Source: Methanolinea sp. (GTDB lineage Archaea; Halobacteriota; Methanomicrobia; Methanomicrobiales; Methanospirillaceae). From it: a stretch of DNA of 10,973 nucleotides. The stretch covers positions 1-10,973 of the forward strand of contig DUGV01000128.1 in the NCBI GenBank assembly GCA_013331225.1, given 5' to 3'. The notes beneath the pieces were generated by a model. That model was not told where the DNA came from and searched no databases. It saw nothing but the letters and a program-made list of their open reading frames with translations. Shown in pieces: positions 1 through 5,677 of this stretch (position 1 is its first letter; the number at the start of each line of letters is the position of its first letter). The position numbers and the translations under genes were made by a program.

Positions 1-996
1 CCTCGGGACCTCCTCGAACATTGCGTTCACCTTGTCGAGCGCGTCCTGCTCTTTGAACTGCGAGACAAGGTTTGAGATCATCCCCCCGGGGAGCTGGTAA
101 AGGAGGACATCGCTGTCCACCCGCTCCGATATGGGGTCGACAAGCCCCTCATACTTCTCGCGGACCTTCACACAGGCATTCCTGACATCCTTCAGTACAC
201 GGAGATCGATCCCCGTGTCCCCCGGACTTCCTGAAAGTGCTGCCACCACGCTTTCGGTGGGGGGCTGGGATGTCCCGAGCGCAAATGGGGACATTGCCGT
301 ATCAAGGATGTCCACCCCTGCCTTGATCGCGGCCTCGTAGCTCATCAGGGCTATCCCGCTCGTGGAGTGGGAGTGGAGGTCGACGAGAGTGTCGACCTCG
401 TCCTTGATCCCGGTCACGAGCTCGGCGGCGGCATCCGGCATGATCAGCCCTGCCATGTCCTTGATGCATATCGAATCGCAGTCCATGGAATGGAGTTCCT
501 TTGCCATCTCGACGAACCCTTCTATCGAGTGGACAGGGCTTGTCGTGTAGCAGATGGCCCCCTGGAGGTGCGCACCCACCTCCTTGACCTTCTCCATGGA
601 CCTCTTCATGTTCCGGATGTCGTTGAGGGCATCAAATACCCTGAAGATATCGACGCCGTTGGCATGTGCCCTTTCCACAAAGCGGTCCACGACATCATCC
701 GGGTAATGGCGGTATCCCACCAGGTTCTGCCCGCGTAAGAGCATCTGGATAGGTGTCCGCTTCAGCTCCGACTTGAGTGCCCGCAGACGCTCCCAGGGAT
801 CTTCTGCAAGGAATCGGATGCTGGAGTCAAACGTTGCCCCACCCCAGGCCTCGACCGAGAAGAATCCCACCCGGTCTATCTCCCGGGCAAGGGGGAGCAT
901 GTCCTCTGTCCGTAACCGCGTGGCTATCAGGGACTGATGGGCATCTCTGAGTGTGGTGTCGGTGATGGCAATCTTCTTTTTACTGGCAGCACACAT
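1..996 (-). CDS. pycB: Pyruvate carboxylase subunit B (PycB), N-terminal carboxyltransferase part, cut by the left edge
   Basis: Carboxyltransferase subunit of the two-subunit archaeal pyruvate carboxylase, which moves CO2 from carboxybiotin to pyruvate to give oxaloacetate for anabolism. The first 332 codons are visible, open to the edge. The HMGL-like TIM barrel starts at once: TDTTLRDAHQSL at residues 12-23 (metal-binding D13), CIKDMAGLI with the expected carboxylated lysine at K179, and the metal-binding HSH at H208/H210. The family is usually about 570-580 residues and ends in a biotinyl domain, which would lie outside the window. The ATG at 996 is preceded by a strong ribosome binding site (GGAGGAG at 1001-1007, minus strand). 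It follows ecfT after 62 bases and may have its own promoter. Oxaloacetate decarboxylase alpha has the same fold, but a methanogen and the birA/bioY neighbours favour PycB. Confidence 0.9.
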   Translation of the reverse strand, partial: MCAASKKKIAITDTTLRDAHQSLIATRLRTEDMLPLAREIDRVGFFSVEAWGGATFDSSIRFLAEDPWERLRALKSELKRTPIQMLLRGQNLVGYRHYPDDVVDRFVERAHANGVDIFRVFDALNDIRNMKRSMEKVKEVGAHLQGAICYTTSPVHSIEGFVEMAKELHSMDCDSICIKDMAGLIMPDAAAELVTGIKDEVDTLVDLHSHSTSGIALMSYEAAIKAGVDILDTAMSPFALGTSQPPTESVVAALSGSPGDTGIDLRVLKDVRNACVKVREKYEGLVDPISERVDSDVLLYQLPGGMISNLVSQFKEQDALDKVNAMFEEVPR

Positions 997-1009
997 CGGG
1001 CTCCTCCGG

Positions 1010-1080
1010 GCTTGGCCCAAGCTCCAGCGTCGAACAAAGAGCTAAACCTCTAAATCCTTCATTGTATTAGTATAAAAAAT
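1010..1080 (-). promoter_or_regulatory. Candidate pycB promoter and leader
   Basis: Reading the minus strand, a TATA-like TTTATA (1071-1076) preceded by a run of T lies inside the last codons of ecfT. A start about 26 bases downstream (near 1048) would give a leader of about 50 bases with the ribosome binding site at 1001-1007. The leader also holds a 13-base palindrome (GCTTGG-G-CCAAGC, 1010-1022) just before the ribosome binding site. The T run could instead be a terminator for the upstream genes. This is inferred from composition and spacing only. Confidence 0.35.
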
Positions 1081-1712
1081 TCTCTCACTGGTAAAAAACA
1101 CAGGATAAAGAGAAAAACCGCAATTCCGGAGGAAAGATAATCCCTTCCGGTTGGGATGAACCCTGGACAGGCCGTCCCTCCCCTGTCGTATCCCCGGGCG
1201 AGAAGGAGATCCGCCTGGTCTTCTGCTCTCCGGATGATGCCAAATACAAGGCCTGTAGAGATGGGAAGGAGGCTGCGCACGCCGACCCTGATCTTCTTCA
1301 GCTGGTATGCCTGGCGCACTCGGCGCACCTCGCCCTCGAGATAACGGATGGAAGAAAATCCCATCTCCCCGGCAATCCCCAGGTCGAAGCCCAGTCTCGG
1401 CCCAAGCGCCCAGGCACAGACCTGGATAAATTCTCCCGGCTTCTGGTCCTGGTACGCAAAGATTGCGATCAGGACCACCACCCCGAGTCGTGCAAAGTAC
1501 GAGAACCAGTCGATACCGGTGAGCCAGAGGGCCGCCGTAACCAGGAGGAGCGGGACGAACGCAACAAGAGGCCACCATGATCTCCTCAACATGGCCGGCC
1601 CGCCGCTGCAGGCAAGGTACCAGATAAATGCAAGCATTGCTCCCAAAAGACCAGAGAATGCGGTGATGGAGAGCGCAACCACCGCGAGGAGCCTCAGTCT
1701 CGGGTCCTGCAC
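1059..1712 (-). CDS. ECF transporter T component (transmembrane EcfT/BioN/CbiQ family)
   Basis: Membrane scaffold that couples the two ECF ATPases to the substrate-binding BioY. The 217 residues are close to the shorter end of the family. Hydrophobic segments lie at about residues 8-35, 47-65, 75-88 and 193-208. Between them is a charged cytoplasmic part with the family's RR-A...LLLARGYDRGG stretch, its ARG motif at 172-174 being the coupling-helix signature that docks on the ATPases. The ATG overlaps the end of the preceding ATPase gene by 19 bases, with GGAGG seven bases upstream of the start, so translation is probably coupled. The last gene of the transporter set, it is followed by pycB. 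Specificity for biotin is inferred from bioY and birA upstream; sequence alone says only CbiQ/BioN family. Confidence 0.85.
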   Translation of the reverse strand: MQDPRLRLLAVVALSITAFSGLLGAMLAFIWYLACSGGPAMLRRSWWPLVAFVPLLLVTAALWLTGIDWFSYFARLGVVVLIAIFAYQDQKPGEFIQVCAWALGPRLGFDLGIAGEMGFSSIRYLEGEVRRVRQAYQLKKIRVGVRSLLPISTGLVFGIIRRAEDQADLLLARGYDRGGTACPGFIPTGRDYLSSGIAVFLFILCFLPVREFFILIQ

Positions 1713-2392
1713 GCGGCCGCCTCCAGGTCGTTCCAGGAGATGTTTTGTGGCACGATGCCACGCGAAAGGAGAGCCTTCACCGTCTTCGGGGCAGTCTTCC
1801 AGTCAGCAAGCGCCCCCGGGACTGTGCCAAGGAAGACCAGGTCATGGCCCTGGAACTCCCACAGCGCATCAACACGTGGAAGGAACTGCTGCTCATGCGT
1901 GCAGAGTATCACGATGGATGACCTCCTCTCCCCTATCCAGCGGCACAACTCCTTCTTGGCCGTGCAGTCCAGGGCACCGAACGGCTCGTCGAGGATCAGC
2001 AGGTCCCAGTCGCATCCAAAGATGCATGACAGGTTGAGCTTCTTCAGCTCGCCCCTGCTCAGCGAGAGGGGATCGTCCCCTTCCCTCCCCCTGATGCCTG
2101 CCCTGGTGAGAATCGCTTCTTCATCGCCCCCATAGGACCGAATCTCGTCGCGGATGGTGTTTTCGGTCAGCTGCCATTCAGGGAACTGGAGCGAGAGCAT
2201 CACGCTCGCCACCCCTTCCCTTGTAATCCTGCCCTCGCATGGATCAAGGAGGCCTGCCGCCATGGAAGCAACGGTGGACTTTCCGGCGCCCACCTTCCCG
2301 GAGACAAGGTGGATTCCAGGGCCGAACCTCCCTGTGATGCGGATAGTGGCGTCGCCGCGCCTTACGGCTACGTCATCAAATACGAGTTCCAC
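1694..2392 (-). CDS. ECF transporter ATPase, second subunit (catalytically consensus Walker A, Q and H; altered LSRGE signature)
   Basis: Cytoplasmic ATP-binding subunit of the ECF module. The 232 residues include Walker A GKVGAGKST (32-40), Q-loop LQFPEWQLTENT with Q69, a signature reading LSRGE (111-115) instead of LSGGE, Walker B LLILDEP with catalytic E136, D-loop GALD (139-142) and the H-switch H166 in CTHEQQ. The GTG start at 2392 is chosen because GGAGG lies eight bases upstream; earlier in-frame codons (GTG at 2407, ATG at 2539) have no such site and add sequence lying inside the previous gene. It overlaps that gene by 25 bases and ecfT by 19. Family membership is clear; pairing with the neighbouring ATPase as a heterodimer is inference from operon order and complementary motif changes. 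Confidence 0.85.
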   Translation of the reverse strand: MELVFDDVAVRRGDATIRITGRFGPGIHLVSGKVGAGKSTVASMAAGLLDPCEGRITREGVASVMLSLQFPEWQLTENTIRDEIRSYGGDEEAILTRAGIRGREGDDPLSLSRGELKKLNLSCIFGCDWDLLILDEPFGALDCTAKKELCRWIGERRSSIVILCTHEQQFLPRVDALWEFQGHDLVFLGTVPGALADWKTAPKTVKALLSRGIVPQNISWNDLEAAACRTRD

Positions 2393-3060
2393 TCTTTTAG
2401 CCTCCACGATGGGGGATACCAGCAGGAGTCCCTGTATCCTGAAAAGACCTCCCTGGGGTTGCCGAATGCCTTCACCCTTCCATCCGAGAGGAAGAGCACC
2501 GCATCGGCGGACGATGCAAGATCCATGTTCTGGGTGCACTGGACGATTCGGGATACACCGGCACGGCCCAGGTGCTCCTGCAGCATCGATGCAGTATGGG
2601 CATCAAGGTGGGAATCCCATTCATCCAGGACCAGGATGTCGGGGGTGGACAAAATTGCGGTCGCAAGCGCCGTGAGCACCTGTTCCCCGCCGGAGAGCGC
2701 CCCCATTTCTCGGTCCAGAAGAGGGGTTATCCCGGCAAGCGCGGAGACCTCCTTCACCCTCTGGGCGATCTCTTCACACGTGCAATGCCGGAAGCGGAGA
2801 GGTGAGGCAAGCTCCTCGCTGACACGGGAGAAGAGGGTGTTTCTTCCCGGGAACTCGTGGACCCATCCGACCGTCACTTCCGCAGGGTCCTTCCCCCCAA
2901 TCGTGATGCGCCCCTGCACGGGCTCCTCCATCCCTGCGAGGAGCCGGAGAAGTGTGGTCTTCCCACTCCCGTTCGGCCCTATCACGGCCGAACGGCCCTC
3001 CGGGATGAGAAGTGAAGGGATATCGAGAATCCCGTGCCTGAGCTCATGTATGCAGATCAT
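2368..3060 (-). CDS. ECF transporter ATPase, first subunit (intact LSGGEQ; Q-loop and H-switch residues replaced)
   Basis: Cytoplasmic ATP-binding subunit of the ECF module, 230 residues. Walker A is GPNGSGKTT (28-36), the signature LSGGEQ is perfect (122-127), and Walker B is ILVLDEW with E147 (the usual following proline is W148). Two catalytic positions differ from the family: the Q-loop reads VGWVHEFP, so glutamate E69 stands where glutamine is expected, and the H-switch reads QCTQNMD, with glutamine Q177 for histidine. The codons are GAG (2854-2856) and CAG (2530-2532). The D-loop is SHLD. The ATG at 3060 begins MICIHELRHGI, the normal start of this family, five bases after the bioY stop; a longer frame up to 3237 only reads inside bioY. 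It is probably the partner of the next ATPase. Confidence 0.85.
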   Translation of the reverse strand: MICIHELRHGILDIPSLLIPEGRSAVIGPNGSGKTTLLRLLAGMEEPVQGRITIGGKDPAEVTVGWVHEFPGRNTLFSRVSEELASPLRFRHCTCEEIAQRVKEVSALAGITPLLDREMGALSGGEQVLTALATAILSTPDILVLDEWDSHLDAHTASMLQEHLGRAGVSRIVQCTQNMDLASSADAVLFLSDGRVKAFGNPREVFSGYRDSCWYPPSWRLKEWNSYLMT

Positions 3061-3065
3061 CGCGC

Positions 3066-3623
3066 CTACCCTGGTTTTTCGCCCGTAAACCCTGCATGCA
3101 TCCCTGACTTCAGTCTCGCAATACGATCGGTTGCCAGGGATGCGACCACCGCCTTCAGGATATCGCCGGGAAGGAAGGGGACGGCCCCGAGGAGTATTGC
3201 CATCTCCAGCGACAGCCCGGTGGAAAGCGAGAGCCATGCCACCCCACAGGCGTAGAGGGCACAGAGACCTGCCGCCATTCCCGCGTAGCGGGCAAGCCGC
3301 AATTTCCGCTCATACCCGAGACCCGAGAGAAGGGCCGCGGGAATGAACCCCAACAGGTAACCCCCCGTCGGCCCGAGGAACACCCCTATCCCTGACGTCC
3401 CGCTGTGGAATACCGGGAGGTTCATGGCCCCCATCAGGAGGTAAAGGGAGACCGGGGCCACCGCATATCTCCCCATGAGCCCTGCCGCGAGGAAGAGAAA
3501 GAGGGTCTGGAGGGTGAAGGGGACCGGGACAAAGGGGATGGGGATCCATGAACCTGCCGCAAGGAATGCAGTGAACGCACCCGTATAGGCGATAGAGAGT
3601 GCATGCTGCCTTCGGAGGTTCAT
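3066..3623 (-). CDS. bioY: Biotin ECF transporter S component BioY
   Basis: Integral membrane protein that binds biotin and brings it into the cell with the ECF module encoded next. The 185 residues are a normal BioY length and mostly hydrophobic, consistent with six membrane helices. Family motifs are visible: PVPFTLQTLFLFLAAGLMG (34-52), GPTGGYLLGF (84-93) and the C-terminal LPGDILKAVVA (151-161). The ATG at 3623 is preferred; a TTG two codons upstream is also in frame, but it lies inside the inverted repeat thought to be the BirA operator. The gene follows birA by 39 bases and precedes the ATPase by five. Regulation by BirA according to biotin supply is suggested by the repeat abutting its start. 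No biotin synthesis gene is in the window, so uptake may be the main source. Confidence 0.93.
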   Translation of the reverse strand: MNLRRQHALSIAYTGAFTAFLAAGSWIPIPFVPVPFTLQTLFLFLAAGLMGRYAVAPVSLYLLMGAMNLPVFHSGTSGIGVFLGPTGGYLLGFIPAALLSGLGYERKLRLARYAGMAAGLCALYACGVAWLSLSTGLSLEMAILLGAVPFLPGDILKAVVASLATDRIARLKSGMHAGFTGEKPG

Positions 3624-3654
3624 CGTCAACCTGAGATTAATTCGTGGTTGACGA
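3623..3654 (-). promoter_or_regulatory. Candidate BirA (biotin) operator in front of bioY
   Basis: A perfect inverted repeat fills most of the birA-bioY gap: TCGTCAACC, 14 bases (3632-3645), GGTTGACGA. The known BirA site has the form TTGTAAACC, about 14-16 bases, GGTTTACAA, and this copy matches the AACC/GGTT core, the outer GT/AC and the spacing. The downstream half reaches into the bioY start codon and covers the weak AGG ribosome binding site, so a bound repressor would block the start region. An AT-rich AATTAAT in the spacer could be part of a promoter. The gene just upstream encodes a BirA with a DNA-binding domain. Binding itself is inferred. Confidence 0.75.
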
Positions 3655-3662
3655 GAAGATAG

Positions 3663-4640
3663 TTACTGCTGAGTGCAGTCGCCGGCGATCACGCGCTCGA
3701 CTTTTCCATTGTCCTTTCGGACCAGGAGTGCGCCGTACTCGTCGATATCGATCGCCTCGCCCTCGATGCTGGTCTTGATAGTGTGAACGCGGACGCGGTG
3801 CTCCAGCGTGCAGGAAAGACTCTTCCATTCCCTGACGATCGACTCGTATTCGCCCGCCTCCAGGAGCAGGTAGCGGCTCTCGAACTCCCTTAAAATACGG
3901 GCAAGGAGGACAGGACGGTCCACGTCATGGCCTACCTCGAGGCTGACCGATGTCACCGCGTGGGGCAGCCCGGAGAGGTCCGCGGGCGAGATATTCACGT
4001 CCACCCCGAGGCCAAGCAGTGCGTAATGGATCTGGTCCGCCTCTGCGGAGAGCTCGAGGAGGAGGCCTGCCACCTTGCTGTCCCCGATATAGATATCGTT
4101 TGGCCACTTGATGAGGGCCCCGAGGTCGTACTCCTTTCGCAGCGCCCTGGCGATCGCAATCGCTCCCGCCATGGTGATCATGAAGACCCTCTCGATGGGA
4201 ATCTTTGGCCTGATCACGACAGTGGCCCAGATCCCGCCGCGTGGGGAGACCCATGACCTCCCCAGTCTCCCGATGCCCCCGGTCTGCTGCTCAGCGATGA
4301 TCACCATCCCGTGCAGCGACGATGGTTCCTTCTCTTCCGCCATCTGCCTGCCTACCCAGTTGGTCGAAGTGGTGCTCTCGAAGTAGCGCATCTGCTTGCC
4401 CATGAAGGCGGTCCGGAGTTTCTTGTGGACCTCGTAGGGGAGCAGACGGTTGCTGCTCTTCTTGAGCCGGTACCCTTCCCGGTGGGACGCGGTGATCTCG
4501 TAGCCCATGTTGTTCAGCTCCTTGATGTGCTTCCACACCGCAGAGCGTGATATCCCCAGGGTATTGCTGATTGTTTCGCCGGAAACAGGTCCATCCGCTG
4601 TCTCCAGGACTTCAAGGACCCTGAACGCTGCCTCGTACAT
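3663..4640 (-). CDS. birA: Bifunctional biotin--protein ligase and biotin operon repressor BirA
   Basis: Makes biotinyl-AMP and attaches biotin to a lysine of carboxylase carrier domains; the long form also represses biotin genes. The 325 residues match class II BirA. An N-terminal winged helix-turn-helix covers about 1-62 (ISNTLGISRSAVWKHIKEL at 24-42). The ligase core has FESTTSTNW (87-95), the biotin loop GGIGRLGRSW (121-130), KWPND (178-182) and KVAGLLLE (189-196). A C-terminal SH3-like domain follows from about 280. In the biotin loop, isoleucine I123 stands where E. coli has R116, while the key arginine of the pair (R125, E. coli R118) is kept. The start codon is five bases from the DUF2111 stop, with AAGGTAG as ribosome binding site. 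Its likely targets are PycB as substrate and the bioY operator as DNA site. Confidence 0.95.
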   Translation of the reverse strand: MYEAAFRVLEVLETADGPVSGETISNTLGISRSAVWKHIKELNNMGYEITASHREGYRLKKSSNRLLPYEVHKKLRTAFMGKQMRYFESTTSTNWVGRQMAEEKEPSSLHGMVIIAEQQTGGIGRLGRSWVSPRGGIWATVVIRPKIPIERVFMITMAGAIAIARALRKEYDLGALIKWPNDIYIGDSKVAGLLLELSAEADQIHYALLGLGVDVNISPADLSGLPHAVTSVSLEVGHDVDRPVLLARILREFESRYLLLEAGEYESIVREWKSLSCTLEHRVRVHTIKTSIEGEAIDIDEYGALLVRKDNGKVERVIAGDCTQQ

Positions 4641-4644
4641 GATG

Positions 4645-5067
4645 CTACCTTTTTGCCACGACCTGCTCTCCAGGAAGCGGGCAAGGATCCTTCCCGCAGA
4701 CCTGCTTGAGAATTTCAGACTGGTGATCCATGAGGGTAGCGAGATCGAATATACCCGTGATGTCCACGATCCCTATGGCTGTGATGGCAGCTCCCGCCGA
4801 ATCCCGGATGGGACCGACCACGACCGGGACACCCTTGTAGGCTCCCCTGGAAGGGGTTACCTTTAATATGCGGTTCTCCTGGAGGACCTGTTCGAGGACA
4901 GGCCCTGAATAATTCGCATCGATCACCCGCCCATCCTCGATCCTGATGCCTGGCCGCTCGAGGGAACGCGCTGTAATGGGAAGCCTGTTCAGGAGTTCAT
5001 GGAGTGCCAGTCCCAGTGGTTCGAGATCCTCCGGCCCGGATTCTGCTGAGAGGATAAAGCGGTTCAT
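4645..5067 (-). CDS. DUF2111 family protein of unknown function
   Basis: Conserved archaeal protein of 140 residues, recognised by memory as DUF2111. Visible features are an N-terminal helical stretch (EDLEPLGLALHELL, 13-26), the motif ARSLERPGIRIEDG (33-46), and a central alpha/beta region with VVVGPIRDSAGAAITAIGIVD followed by TGIFDLATL. The pattern of a PIRDxxG turn followed by an AIGIVD strand recalls small-molecule-binding sensor folds of the Cache/PAS type, but this is only a resemblance. There is no signal peptide or membrane segment, so it should be cytoplasmic. The ATG at 5067 has GTGAT upstream. Four bases separate its stop from the birA start, so the two are very likely cotranscribed. 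A role in biotin metabolism or sensing is possible from position but not shown. Confidence 0.75.
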   Translation of the reverse strand: MNRFILSAESGPEDLEPLGLALHELLNRLPITARSLERPGIRIEDGRVIDANYSGPVLEQVLQENRILKVTPSRGAYKGVPVVVGPIRDSAGAAITAIGIVDITGIFDLATLMDHQSEILKQVCGKDPCPLPGEQVVAKR

Positions 5068-5101
5068 ACGTGGATCACTACACTAAATCCCTGATTTCCA
5101 G

Positions 5102-5677
5102 TCACAAGAATGTTTCCAATGAACCCTTGCAGAATTCCTGGAGAAATGCCCGTGAAGGATATTCATGGATGGTGGTAACAATTACCTCGCCATTGCCCAC
5201 GTCGCTCCTGATCAGGACTGCACTCCCTCCCATCTTCGCGATTACCTCACCGTGATGGTCTGAAAAATACCCGTCACTCTCTATGGATTCCGGGTCGTAT
5301 CCTGCAAAGAGCGATGCGCAGCGGTGCGTTGAGACGCATTCGAGGCCGCCGTCCCGGTGCTGGTGGCAGTAGGTGACGTCGAACGGCAGCCAGTCGTAGG
5401 CATCCGCCCGGTCGATCCCCGCACCAAAGACAATGATCTTCCCTCCTGCTTCCATATACCTCCTGATGCGGCCCGAAGAGGCACGCAACGCTGGCAGGAG
5501 CCGGGAATAGGAGGGGTTTGCAAAGCCCGCGGGGATGATCAGGGTGGAATAGCACCCCCTGTAAAAGGGTGCCGCGAGGAGATGGGGGGTCACGTGTTCG
5601 CAGGTGAGGCCGCATTCCTCGATGAACCGGGAAAAAACAGTCTTTTCGTCCCAGAGCAGCGCACAATGCCTGTTCAT
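5102..5677 (-). CDS. Conserved hypothetical protein, class I glutamine amidotransferase-like fold
   Basis: Not a named family that I can identify with certainty. The 191 residues suggest a single soluble alpha/beta domain resembling class I amidotransferase-like or ThuA-like proteins: a strand ending in STLIIPAGFAN (44-54), then RIRRYMEAGGKIIVFGAGID, which is the typical 'helix, gly-gly, strand, nucleophile elbow' pattern. At the elbow, where amidotransferases carry cysteine, the sequence is FGAGID, so catalytic amidotransfer by the usual triad is unlikely. Several histidines and cysteines follow (TYCHQHRDGG, STHRCAS, SDHHGEV), which could bind metal. The start ATG overlaps the rtcB stop by four bases (ATGA), indicating coupling to RNA ligase translation. 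DUF2111 follows after 34 bases. Function unknown. Confidence 0.7.
   Translation of the reverse strand: MNRHCALLWDEKTVFSRFIEECGLTCEHVTPHLLAAPFYRGCYSTLIIPAGFANPSYSRLLPALRASSGRIRRYMEAGGKIIVFGAGIDRADAYDWLPFDVTYCHQHRDGGLECVSTHRCASLFAGYDPESIESDGYFSDHHGEVIAKMGGSAVLIRSDVGNGEVIVTTIHEYPSRAFLQEFCKGSLETFL

Noticed and set aside
1042..1761. 239-codon minus-strand frame overlapping ecfT
   Set aside because: Shifted frame of the T component; the frame at 1059-1712 has membrane helices and the ARG motif, while this one has neither.
2309..3088. 259-codon plus-strand frame across both ECF ATPases
   Set aside because: Antisense shadow; serine/arginine-rich translation without motifs, opposite to clear ABC ATPase genes.
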